From NCBI RefSeq assembly GCF_012971725.1, contig NZ_CP048833.1, positions 2,976,001 to 3,040,000 of the forward strand: a stretch of DNA of 64,000 bases, written 5' to 3'. This DNA is from Pseudomonas multiresinivorans (GTDB taxonomy: Bacteria; Pseudomonadota; Gammaproteobacteria; Pseudomonadales; Pseudomonadaceae). This document shows, piece by piece, positions 52,534 through 61,166 of the stretch. The position numbers were made by a program, and so were the translations under genes. Every line of letters starts with the position of its first letter. Position 1 is the stretch's first letter. Below the pieces are notes generated by a model. The model was not told the origin of the DNA. It ran no database searches and saw only the letters and a list, made by a program, of their open reading frames with translations.

Positions 52534-53292
52534 TCAGTCCAGGTGCCACTTGTCGATGATGCCGGCGAGGGTGCCGTCGGCCTTGATGCTGGCGATGCCC
52601 TTGTTCACCTGGGCGAGCAGAGCCGGGTCGCCCTGGCGCAGGATCAGGCAGACCTCGCCCTTGATCTGCGGCTGGTAGCTGTCCACCAGGCGCACCTTCT
52701 TCAGGCTGCCCTTGGCCATCTGGTAGGCGAGGATCGGGTGGTCGCCGAAGCCGGCCTTGATGCGCCCCAGGGCCAGGTCGCGGGTGAGGTCGGCGAGGGA
52801 GTCGTAGCCGCGCACTTCCTTGAAGATGCCGCGCTGGTTGAGCTTGTCGATGAAGATGGTGCCGACCTGGGCGCCAACGATCTCGCCCTTGAAGTCATCC
52901 ATGCTGGTGTAGGCCTTGTCGTCGTCGGCGCGTACCACCAGGCCTTCGCCGTACTCGAACACCGGGTCGGAGTACTGCACCACTTTCTCCCGCTCGGGAG
53001 TGCGCAGCATGGCGGCGGAGATCAGGTCGATCTTCTTCGCGGTAAGCGAGGGGATCAGTGCGGCGAAGGTGGTCTGGGCGATCTCCACTTCGAAGCCGCC
53101 GGCCTTGGCCACGGCCTGTGCGGAGTCGACCATCATGCCCTGGATGCTGTTGGTCTTGACGTCGAGGAAGGTGAAGGGAACGCCGGTGGCGGTGGCGCCG
53201 ACTTTCAGAGGTTCGGCCTGGGCGGCCAGGGATGCGGCGCAGCTGGCGACGAGCGCGAGGGCGCAGGAAAACACGCGGAGGCGAGGATGCAT
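52534..53292 (-). CDS. polar amino-acid ABC transporter, substrate-binding protein
   Basis: A 252-residue SBP_bac_3 protein with a signal peptide (cleavage near AQA, residue 26). Family segments are VGATATGVPFTFLDVK, KIDLISAAMLRTPEREKVVQYSDP and IKAGFGDHPILAYQMA. It is the first gene of the operon (binding protein, permease, ATPase, oxidase) and is divergent from the IclR gene. The ligand cannot be read from sequence. Confidence 0.9.
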   Translation of the reverse strand: MHPRLRVFSCALALVASCAASLAAQAEPLKVGATATGVPFTFLDVKTNSIQGMMVDSAQAVAKAGGFEVEIAQTTFAALIPSLTAKKIDLISAAMLRTPEREKVVQYSDPVFEYGEGLVVRADDDKAYTSMDDFKGEIVGAQVGTIFIDKLNQRGIFKEVRGYDSLADLTRDLALGRIKAGFGDHPILAYQMAKGSLKKVRLVDSYQPQIKGEVCLILRQGDPALLAQVNKGIASIKADGTLAGIIDKWHLD

Positions 53293-53408
53293 GGATGAAC
53301 TCCCATTTGACGCGGTTTGTTGTCTTTATGCGTTATGGATAGCCTCGAGTATCGGCAGGAGGCGTTGGCCGCAATATAAATGATTTACAAAAATCGTAAA
53401 GAGATTTA

Positions 53409-53431
53409 TAAATATCGCATATCGATATTTA
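53409..53431. promoter_or_regulatory. IclR operator candidate
   Basis: Inverted repeat with 9-bp arms TAAATATCG and CGATATTTA and a five-base spacer, in the AT-rich 177-base region between the IclR gene and the ABC operon. Size and placement suit IclR-family binding. Confidence 0.6.
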
Positions 53432-53469
53432 CAGTCTAATAAGAACCTGATCCTTCGCAAGGACGAGAC

Positions 53470-54246
53470 ATGAGCGACAACGAAAACAGCCTGTTCAACC
53501 AGTCGCTGGAAAAGGGCCTGGCCGTGCTGCGTGCGTTCAACGCGCGCAACCGCACCATGAACCTGGCGGAAGTGGCGGAGGCCGCCGACATCACCAAGAG
53601 CTCCGCGCAGCGGATGATCCACACGCTCGAAGCGCTGGGGTATGTCAGCAAGCACCCGCAGACCAAGCGCTTCCAGCTGACCCCGCAGGTGATGGAGATC
53701 GGCTACAACTACCTCGCCGCCGACACCCTGGTGGACGTCGCCAACCCCTTCCTAGCGGAGCTGGCACAGACCACCGGCGAAACCACCAACCTCACCGAGC
53801 CGGTGCGCACCGACATGCTCTACGTGGCGCGCTTCGTGGGACCGAAATTCATCCCGATCCACCTGCCCATCGGCAGCCGCATCCCCATGTACTGCACCGC
53901 TTCGGGCCGCGCCTTTCTGAGTGCGCTGAGCGACGACGAGGTGCTGGAGCTGCTGCGGGACAGCGACCTGTCCAGCCACACCCAGTACACCCGCACTTCG
54001 CTGGAGGAAATCCTCGCCGAGATCGCCGAGATTCGCCGCAAGGGCTACGCGATCAACAGCGAGGAACTGTTCCTGGGAGACATGGCGGTGGCCGCGCCGG
54101 TGCGCAACAGCCAGGGGCGCCCGGTGGCGTCGGTGCACGTGGTGGCGCCTACCAGCCGCTGGACTCGCGAGGACGCCGAGCGCCGCTTGGCACCGGCGGC
54201 CATCGAGTGCGCGCGGGCGATCAGTACCTCGATCAGGACGCTTTGA
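53470..54246 (+). CDS. IclR family regulator
   Basis: A 258-residue regulator. The winged HTH is at the N-terminus (LEKGLAVLRAFN...LAEVAEAADITKSSAQRMIHTLEALGYV). The C-terminal effector domain includes PIGSRIPMYCTASGRAFLS and GYAINSEELFLGDMAVAAPV. It is divergent from the ABC/oxidase operon and very likely its regulator. Its stop is 35 bases from the convergent hybrid kinase. Confidence 0.9.
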   Translation: MSDNENSLFNQSLEKGLAVLRAFNARNRTMNLAEVAEAADITKSSAQRMIHTLEALGYVSKHPQTKRFQLTPQVMEIGYNYLAADTLVDVANPFLAELAQTTGETTNLTEPVRTDMLYVARFVGPKFIPIHLPIGSRIPMYCTASGRAFLSALSDDEVLELLRDSDLSSHTQYTRTSLEEILAEIAEIRRKGYAINSEELFLGDMAVAAPVRNSQGRPVASVHVVAPTSRWTREDAERRLAPAAIECARAISTSIRTL

Positions 54247-54280
54247 CGCGCCGCTCGGCCAGGGGCGGGACGGTCCGCCC

Positions 54281-57200
54281 TCAAGGGTGCACCTGAAGAC
54301 TGGAGCGCTCGTCATCCAGCAGCCGCTGCAGATGCACCAGCGCCTGCTCGAAGTCGAAGCCTTCGATGGCCGCGGCCACCTCCTGCAGGTGAGCGGCCCT
54401 GGACCGATCCTGATAGAAGCCCTCCAGGCGGCCGACGAGGTCGCCGGCGCTGGTATCGCTGTGCAACAGCGCGTCCTGCAATCGGCGGAGCAGGGCGCTT
54501 GCCTCGGCATCCGCCATGCGAGGCTGGGCCGCGGGCGACTGTGGCGAGACCAGATGGCGTGCGAGACCGGCCAGCACCACCTCCAGCTCTGACCGCAAAT
54601 CGAACAGCAGGCGCGAGATCGAGGCTTGTGGGGCTTGCGCCTGGCAGGCGTCCTCCAGTGCGGTGGCCGCCCTGGCCAGCGACTGGGCGCCAATGTTGGC
54701 GGCTGCGCCGCGCAGGGTATGCGCCGCCCTGCGTTGCGCCTGCGGATCGCTGCCCGGCTCCAGGGCGCGGAACTCGTCGACGAAGCCCTGATAACTGGTG
54801 TGGAAGCGGCGCAGCAGCCGTTCATAGAGCCCGGCCTTGCCGGCGCAGGTGGCAAGGCCTGCGCGGGTATCGATGCCGGGCAGGGCGAGCTGGCCGTCTC
54901 CCTGCTCGACGGCGACGGGGGCGCCGGCAACGGCCTCCGGCTGCCGCGGTTTTATCCAGCGCGACAGGGTGAGGAACATCGCAGGCGGGTCGATGGGTTT
55001 GGCGATGTGGTCGTTCATGCCCGCGGCCAATGCCAGCTCGCGGTCACCGGCCATGTTGTTGGCGGTCATGGCGATGATCGGCAGCTGTTCCAGCTCCGGA
55101 CGCAGGCGTAAAGCACGGGTGGCCGCGTAGCCATCGAGCACCGGCATCTGGCAGTCCATCAGCACGCAGTCGAAACGCTGGTCGACGGCCAGCCTGTCCA
55201 GTGCTTCCTGGCCGTTGCAGGCGAGCACGATCTCGATGCCGGCGTCGCCCAGCAATTCCATCGCCAGCTCCTGGTTCAGCTCGTTGTCCTCCACCAGCAA
55301 CATCCGGCTGCCGGCCACGCTGGCCAGGGCATCGTCGGTGGCGCTCTGCCGTTCCCGGCTGCGCGGTTCGACGAAGCTCTGCCTGCCCAGGGCGATGTTG
55401 ATCGACTCCAGCAGGGTGGAGGGCGTCACCGGCTTGGTCAGCACGGTGCCCAGTTCGACACCGCGCTCCGCTGCGGCGTCCAGTGCTTCTTCGCGGCCGA
55501 AGGCGGTGACCATGATCACTGCCGGGACATTGTCGCAGTGGCCATCGTGCAGGCGCCCGACTACCTCGATACCGTCCATGCCCGGCATCTGCCAGTCCAC
55601 CAGCACCAGCTGGTACGGCAAGTGCCGCTGTTCGGCCTCGCTGATCCACTCCAGTGCTTCACTGCCGTTGCGCGCGACGTCGACTTCCAGCCCGTAGCTC
55701 AGCGCCATCCCCGAAAGAATCTCGCGGGCCGAGGCGTTGTCGTCGACCACCAGCGCCCGCACGCCCAGCAGCTCGTCCGCCCGCAGCATGCGCCGGGGCG
55801 CAGCGGTCGAGGGGATGCCGAAGTGCGCATGGAAGTGGAAGACGGAGCCCTTGCCCGGTTCGCTGTCCACCCAGATGCTTCCGCCCATGAGTTCCACCAG
55901 GCTCCGGGAGATCGACAGCCCCAATCCCGTTCCGCCATAGCGGCGCGAGGTGGAGGAGTCGGCCTGGATGAAGGACTGGAACATGCGTCCGCTCTGCTCG
56001 GCGGTCATACCGATGCCGGTATCGCGCAGCCAGAAGTGCAGCTCCGCCTCCTGAGCGCCGAGCGCAACCGGCTCGATGCCGAGGACGATTTCCCCGCATT
56101 CGGTGAACTTCACCGCGTTGTTGCCCAGGTTCAGCAGGATCTGCCCCAGCCGCAGCGGATCGCCGATCAGCGAGGTCGGCAGTTCCTGGCTCAGCTGGAA
56201 GAGCAGCTCCAGGGACTTTTCCTCGGCCTTGAAGCCGACCAGGCCGGAGAACTGTTCGAGCACGTCTTCCAGGCGGAATTCGACGTGCTCCACGTTCATC
56301 ATCCCGGCCTCGATCTTCGAGAAATCGAGGATATCGTTGATGATGCCGAGCAGCCCTTCGGCGGAACGGTTCACCTTCTGCACGTAGTTGTGCTGCCGGG
56401 CGTTCAGCCCACTCTTGAGTGCGAGGCTGCTCATGCCGATGATCACGTTCATCGGCGTGCGGATCTCATGGCTCATGTTGGCCAGGAACTCGCTCTTGGC
56501 CCGTGTCGCTTCCTCGGCCAGCTCCCTGGCGCGGTGGGTCTGCTGCTCGGCCTGCTTGCGCTGGGTGATGTCGTACAACCAGCCCAGCACGGCGAACTCG
56601 TCCAGGTGATGAATGGGCAGGAAGGTCGCGAGGATGTCCCGCTCGCTACCGTGGCGGTCGCGCAGTCGCATCTCGCGCTCAACCATTCGCTCTCCGGCCT
56701 GCATCGCGCTCCAGACCGCCTCGCGGTCCGCCTGCTCGACGTACAGCCCGGAGGTGGCGTCGCCGACCTTGAGTCCGAAGGTCTCGATGAAGGCGGGGTT
56801 GGCCAGGTGCAGATGGTCCCGGGTCGAGATGGCGACGCTGACCGGGCTGCAATCGAGGATGTACTGCAGGCGCTTTTCGCTTTCCTGCAGCGCGAGGGAC
56901 TGCTGCTCCATCAAGTCGGCCTGGGTCAGGGTTTCCGCCAGCAGTTGCTCGGTGCGTAACGTGCGTTCGAGGATTTCCAGGTTCATCGCGAGCAGTGGGA
57001 CGACTTCCTCGAGGAGGCTTTTGCGGCTGTGCTCGATGACCTCCAGGCTTTCCAGCGTCAGCACGCCGACCAGCCGTTCACCGTGGATCAGCGGCAGCAC
57101 GTCGACGAACAGCGGCGGTGCGAAATCAGCTTCCTGGGTGGCCGCATCCCGGCGCAGATGGATCGCCTCGCGCCGCTTCGCGCACTGGCCGATCAGTTCC

Positions 57201-58249
57201 TGCCCCACGGCAACGCGCAGCGGCAGGTTCCCGTGCGCGGCGTAGCTGCCCAGCAGGACGAGTTCGGCGCTTTCCTCCTCGTGGACATGCACGCAGGCGC
57301 GCCGTAACGCCAGCAGGGGTGCCAGCGCCTCCAGGGTGCGGTCGCCCAGCTCGCGGGAGCCGGCGACGGACTGCATGGCGCTGCTGAGCGAGGCGACCTG
57401 GGTCTTTACCCAGCGCTGGTCGGCCATTTGTCTGGCTTCGGACTGCAGGGCGGTGATCGCCCTGGCCATTTCACCGATTTCGTTGGGGTAGTCCTGGAAG
57501 GGCACTTCCGTGTCCAGTTCGCCCTTGCTCAGCGCGTCGACCGAGAGCCGGAGCCGATCGGCCGGACGGCGAATGGAAAGGCTGATGAGGATGCCGAACA
57601 GGAAGCCGCCGCCCACGCACAGGGCGAGGAGCCAGAAGGTCAGTTCGACGCTGCGGCGAAAGTGCTCGGAGGCGCGATTGACCTCCAGGTCCGCCCCGGC
57701 GCGCTTGATCTGCGCCACTCCGGCCAGGGCCTGGTTGGCCACCTCGCCCGGCCGTTGCAACTGGGTGGAGGACAGCAGGGCGATGGCTGCCAGATCGGTC
57801 GAACGGCCCGCGCTGGCGGGCTGGTCATTGAGTTGCAGTACCCGTTCGACCTGGCCCTGATACTCCTCGTAGGCGACTTCGAAGCGAGTCAGGTCTTCCT
57901 GGGCCAGGGAGCGATAGATCAGCGGGCGTGCCTGTTCGATTTCCTCGCGCAGGGTTGCCTTGGCTTCCTTGAGTTGCTCCAGGGCCTGCTCCCGCGCGCC
58001 CGCGTCCGCGGCCAGCACTGCCTGGCGTACGTTCCTGCCGATGCTTGCCAGCGCAACACGGGCAGCATCGATATGCGAGAGGCCGAGCATCTCCTTCTCG
58101 TAGATCTGGGTGATCCGCTGGTTCTGCTCGCGCTGGACGTAGAGGCTGTACAAGCCGATGAACAGGGCGAACAGCAGGATGCCGCCAAACCCGATCACCA
58201 GCCGGGTCCTCAGCTTCAGCCGCTGTAGAAAACCGAGTGGGGTCACCAT
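54281..58249 (-). CDS. hybrid sensor histidine kinase
   Basis: A 1322-residue membrane kinase. Two transmembrane helices (about 18-37 and 203-224) bracket a helical periplasmic domain; then come a HAMP-like segment, GAF-like domain (about 300-430), PAS (about 470-570), HisKA with phospho-acceptor His594 in SHEIRTPMN, HATPase (N, G1, G2 boxes), two receivers with Asp885 and Asp1032, and a C-terminal HPt with His1177. This is the full phosphorelay layout of BarA/GacS- and RetS-like kinases. Start ATG 58249 follows AGGAGG. It lies 47 bases after the HD-GYP gene, so the two are probably co-transcribed. The signal is unknown. Confidence 0.9.
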   Translation of the reverse strand: MVTPLGFLQRLKLRTRLVIGFGGILLFALFIGLYSLYVQREQNQRITQIYEKEMLGLSHIDAARVALASIGRNVRQAVLAADAGAREQALEQLKEAKATLREEIEQARPLIYRSLAQEDLTRFEVAYEEYQGQVERVLQLNDQPASAGRSTDLAAIALLSSTQLQRPGEVANQALAGVAQIKRAGADLEVNRASEHFRRSVELTFWLLALCVGGGFLFGILISLSIRRPADRLRLSVDALSKGELDTEVPFQDYPNEIGEMARAITALQSEARQMADQRWVKTQVASLSSAMQSVAGSRELGDRTLEALAPLLALRRACVHVHEEESAELVLLGSYAAHGNLPLRVAVGQELIGQCAKRREAIHLRRDAATQEADFAPPLFVDVLPLIHGERLVGVLTLESLEVIEHSRKSLLEEVVPLLAMNLEILERTLRTEQLLAETLTQADLMEQQSLALQESEKRLQYILDCSPVSVAISTRDHLHLANPAFIETFGLKVGDATSGLYVEQADREAVWSAMQAGERMVEREMRLRDRHGSERDILATFLPIHHLDEFAVLGWLYDITQRKQAEQQTHRARELAEEATRAKSEFLANMSHEIRTPMNVIIGMSSLALKSGLNARQHNYVQKVNRSAEGLLGIINDILDFSKIEAGMMNVEHVEFRLEDVLEQFSGLVGFKAEEKSLELLFQLSQELPTSLIGDPLRLGQILLNLGNNAVKFTECGEIVLGIEPVALGAQEAELHFWLRDTGIGMTAEQSGRMFQSFIQADSSTSRRYGGTGLGLSISRSLVELMGGSIWVDSEPGKGSVFHFHAHFGIPSTAAPRRMLRADELLGVRALVVDDNASAREILSGMALSYGLEVDVARNGSEALEWISEAEQRHLPYQLVLVDWQMPGMDGIEVVGRLHDGHCDNVPAVIMVTAFGREEALDAAAERGVELGTVLTKPVTPSTLLESINIALGRQSFVEPRSRERQSATDDALASVAGSRMLLVEDNELNQELAMELLGDAGIEIVLACNGQEALDRLAVDQRFDCVLMDCQMPVLDGYAATRALRLRPELEQLPIIAMTANNMAGDRELALAAGMNDHIAKPIDPPAMFLTLSRWIKPRQPEAVAGAPVAVEQGDGQLALPGIDTRAGLATCAGKAGLYERLLRRFHTSYQGFVDEFRALEPGSDPQAQRRAAHTLRGAAANIGAQSLARAATALEDACQAQAPQASISRLLFDLRSELEVVLAGLARHLVSPQSPAAQPRMADAEASALLRRLQDALLHSDTSAGDLVGRLEGFYQDRSRAAHLQEVAAAIEGFDFEQALVHLQRLLDDERSSLQVHP

Positions 58250-58295
58250 CGGGCCGCCTCCTGGCGGGTCTGCCCTGGATCGATGAGGAAGGAAA

Positions 58296-59420
58296 TCAGC
58301 CGACCGCGCGTGGGGGAGTTTCGGTGTCTGCGAAGCGTCCGGCGATGCTGCGGAACTCGTCCTGCAGGGCGAGGAAGGCATCGACCACGTCGGGATCGAA
58401 ATGCTGGCCGCGCTGGCCGTGGATGTACTCCACGGCTGCCTCGTGGGGCATGGCGTTCTTGTAGATACGGCGACTGATCAGCGCATCGTAGACATCGGCC
58501 ACCGCCATCAGCCTTGCCGACAAGGGAATCGCGTCGCCGACCAGGCCCAGCGGATAGCCCGAGCCATCCCACTTCTCGTGGTGGCCGTAGGCGATCTGCT
58601 TGGCCAGGCGCAGGAAGGGCACGTCCATGCCCAGGCGCTCCTCGGCCTTCTCCAGGGCATCGAGCCCCAGCGTGGTGTGCGTCTTCATGACGTCGAACTC
58701 TTCGCTGGTGAGCCGGCCCGGCTTGAGCAGGATATGGTCCGGGATGCCGACCTTGCCGATGTCGTGCAGCGGCGCCGACTTGAACAGCAGCTGGCGGGTC
58801 GCCTCATCCAGCTCGGCGGCAAAGCGTGGGTGCTGCTGCAGGTGCTCGGCCAGCGCGCTGATGTAATGCTGGGTGCGGCGAATGTGGTTGCCGGTCTCGT
58901 TGTCGCGGGTTTCCGCCAGGGAGGCCATGGCGAGGATGGTCACATCCTGGATGGCAGCCAGCTCGCGGGTGCGACGCTGGACTTCCTGTTCGAGGAACTC
59001 GTTCTGGTCACGCAGGAAGTCGCCGGCGGCCTTGATGCGCAACTGGTTGTCCACGCGCATCAGCACGGTCGGTGGGTTGATCGGCTTGGTCAGGTAGTCC
59101 ACCGCGCCAAGTTCCAGACCGCGAATTTCGTTGTCGGCGGTGCCCTGGGCGGTGATGAAGATCACCGGGATATGGCACGTCCGTGGGTCTTCGCGCAGGC
59201 GCCGGCAGACTTCGAAACCGTTCATGCCGGGCATCATCACGTCCAGCAGGATAATGTCCGGCGGTTCCTCGGAACGGGCGATCTGCAGCGCCTTCTCGCC
59301 CGTGCGGGCGGCCTTGACGCGGTACAGCAACTTGAGCAGCTCGGAGAGGAGCGTCAGGTTTTCGGGGGCATCGTCGACGATCAGGACTGTCGGACGAACA
59401 ACGGGAGCAGGCGCATTCAT
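58296..59420 (-). CDS. response regulator with HD-GYP phosphodiesterase domain
   Basis: A 374-residue protein: receiver with phospho-acceptor Asp60 (IILLDVMMPG), a coiled linker (about 140-160) and an HD-GYP domain with His219-Asp220 in HDIGKVGIPD and HHEKWDGSGYP at 280-290. The key catalytic residues are present, so it should hydrolyse cyclic di-GMP. It is upstream of the hybrid kinase, and the two likely form one phosphorelay. The ATG at 59420 follows GGAGGA. Confidence 0.92.
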   Translation of the reverse strand: MNAPAPVVRPTVLIVDDAPENLTLLSELLKLLYRVKAARTGEKALQIARSEEPPDIILLDVMMPGMNGFEVCRRLREDPRTCHIPVIFITAQGTADNEIRGLELGAVDYLTKPINPPTVLMRVDNQLRIKAAGDFLRDQNEFLEQEVQRRTRELAAIQDVTILAMASLAETRDNETGNHIRRTQHYISALAEHLQQHPRFAAELDEATRQLLFKSAPLHDIGKVGIPDHILLKPGRLTSEEFDVMKTHTTLGLDALEKAEERLGMDVPFLRLAKQIAYGHHEKWDGSGYPLGLVGDAIPLSARLMAVADVYDALISRRIYKNAMPHEAAVEYIHGQRGQHFDPDVVDAFLALQDEFRSIAGRFADTETPPRAVG

Positions 59421-59534
59421 TGACCATCCTCCGCTGAAAGGGGCGCGCCAGAGCAATTCCTTCTGCGCGTCGATTGAGTATAGACCGCGCCGTGCGGGCC
59501 TCTCGGCCAATCGGCGATCGATCCGGCAGTCCGC

Positions 59535-60101
59535 TCAGCCGTTGTGCTCGACCTCGACGAAGTGCCGTGTGCCGGCCTCGACATCGTAGATGTGGTAGTT
59601 GTTCATCATCCGTCCGTACAGGTGCAGGCTGACTGCCCGCGGGCGGTCGGCCGGGACTCCGGTGACGTGGATGTGGTCGGGGTTGGGCACGAAGCTGGTC
59701 ACCGCACCCGGTGGCAGCAGGATCATGCCGCCCTTGACCAGTTCGATGCCGTCGTCGCGCGAGCGGTCGGCCGAGAGGCAGACGTAGCTGCGCTCCTCCA
59801 GTACACCCTCGACAATGCCGACTACTCCCCAGCTGCCGTGGTCGTGAACCGGCGTCCACTGGCCCGGAGACCAGACCAGGGCGTAGAGCGACAGGTTATC
59901 GTCCGGCGACTGGTAGATCAGGTTGCGCGCATAGTGGGCCGGGTCGCTCTGGAAGTGGTGCGCTTCGAGGAAGTCGCCGGCATTGGCGAGCAGTTCCATC
60001 ATGAAGGGCGCCAGCGAGGCCACGCACTGGCAGGGCTCGGATTCCTCGCGGTTCAGGCGGGTGGCGTGGTCGATGAAGCGGGAGAGGGTGGCATGGGGCA
60101 T
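59535..60101 (-). CDS. thiol (cysteine/mercaptopropionate) dioxygenase-like cupin
   Basis: A 188-residue cupin resembling cysteine dioxygenase type I. The iron-binding motif PVHDHGSWGVVG (His86, His88), a third His in DHIHVTGVP (about 143) and the Tyr of SLHLYG (162) match the family. These enzymes oxidise cysteine or 3-mercaptopropionate to the sulfinate with molecular oxygen. Whether it prefers cysteine cannot be told. Confidence 0.85.
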   Translation of the reverse strand: MPHATLSRFIDHATRLNREESEPCQCVASLAPFMMELLANAGDFLEAHHFQSDPAHYARNLIYQSPDDNLSLYALVWSPGQWTPVHDHGSWGVVGIVEGVLEERSYVCLSADRSRDDGIELVKGGMILLPPGAVTSFVPNPDHIHVTGVPADRPRAVSLHLYGRMMNNYHIYDVEAGTRHFVEVEHNG

Positions 60102-60222
60102 GAGCGGTGCGCTCCGGCGGGTGTTGGCGACACAACGGAAATCACTCTAGCCGCTTTTGCCGAGCCTGCTCGGAACCGTCGGGCGCAAAACCCGGCACGG
60201 GTTGTCCGCCCAGCGTGGGGGC

Positions 60223-60987
60223 TCAGTCGCCCTTCGGCGCGCGCCGCAGCAGGTAGGTGTCCATGATCCAGCCGTTGGCCTCGCGGGCGTCGCAGCGGGT
60301 GCGCTGGATGTCTTCGCCAACCTCGACGAGCCGGCCGCTGCGGAGGATTTCATCGGGCGTGCCGACGTAGGCGCCCCAGTAGATTTCCAGCTGCGGGTCC
60401 GCCAGCTGGCGGTAGGTGTCCTCGGCGTCGAGCATCACCACGACACTCTCTGCGTTGTCCGGGAAACCTTCGGCCAGGCGCCGACCGGTGGTGATCTGCA
60501 CCGACTGGCCGATGGCATTGAGCGGTACCCGGTGGCGCGCGGCTAGGGCCTGCACGCTGGTGATGCCGGGGATGACCTCGTAGTCGAACTGCACGCGCCC
60601 CTGGCGCAGGATCGCGTCGAGGATGCGCAGGGTGCTGTCGTACAGCGACGGGTCGCCCCAGACGAGGAAGGCGCCACACTGGCCGTCCGGCAGTTCATCG
60701 TTGATCAGCCGCTCGAAAACCTGCTGCTTGGCGTGGTTGAGGTCGCGCACCTGCCCGGTGTAGTCGCCTTCGCGCACGCGCTCGGGGCTGTCGGCCTCGA
60801 CGATGCGGTAGTCGGAGTGGTTGACGTAGCGCTGCAGGATGTCCCGGCGCAGCCGGTTCAGCTTGTCCTTGCTCGCGCCCTTGTCCATGAGGAAGAACAC
60901 GTCCGCGCGGTTCATCGCGTTGATGGCCTGGACGGTGAGGTACTCGGGGTCGCCTGCGCCGATGCCGATGATGAGCAGCTGCTTCAT
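60223..60987 (-). CDS. cobF: precorrin-6A synthase (deacetylating)
   Basis: A 254-residue SAM-dependent tetrapyrrole methylase. The MKQLLIIGIGAGDPEYLTVQAINAM start, the DYTGQVRDLNHAK and CGAFLVWGDPSLYDSTL segments and VIPGITSVQALAARH fit CobF, which methylates C1 and removes the acetyl group in the aerobic cobalamin pathway. Start ATG 60987 follows AGGA. It is isolated from other cob genes here. Confidence 0.92.
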   Translation of the reverse strand: MKQLLIIGIGAGDPEYLTVQAINAMNRADVFFLMDKGASKDKLNRLRRDILQRYVNHSDYRIVEADSPERVREGDYTGQVRDLNHAKQQVFERLINDELPDGQCGAFLVWGDPSLYDSTLRILDAILRQGRVQFDYEVIPGITSVQALAARHRVPLNAIGQSVQITTGRRLAEGFPDNAESVVVMLDAEDTYRQLADPQLEIYWGAYVGTPDEILRSGRLVEVGEDIQRTRCDAREANGWIMDTYLLRRAPKGD

Positions 60988-61078
60988 GTCTGGTCCTGCG
61001 TGCCGTGGATCGAAGGGCTTCAAGACTACGCCTGTCCGGCGACGTGCTCATCTGTCGGATCGACGCAGTAGCCGCAAC

Positions 61079-61146
61079 GTAGGGCGCATAACCCGGCACG
61101 GGTTATCCGCCGTGGCGGATAACGCCTGGAGCGTTATGCGCCCTAC
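61079..61146. repeat. REP-like family C, long copy
   Basis: Begins GTAGGGCGCATAACCCGGCA and ends GCGTTATGCGCCCTAC with two internal hairpins; a near match to 18461-18530. A worn copy (GGGCGCAAAACCCGGCACGG) lies at 60181-60213. Confidence 0.85.
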
Positions 61147-61166
61147 GGGGCGTCATCGACCCGCGT

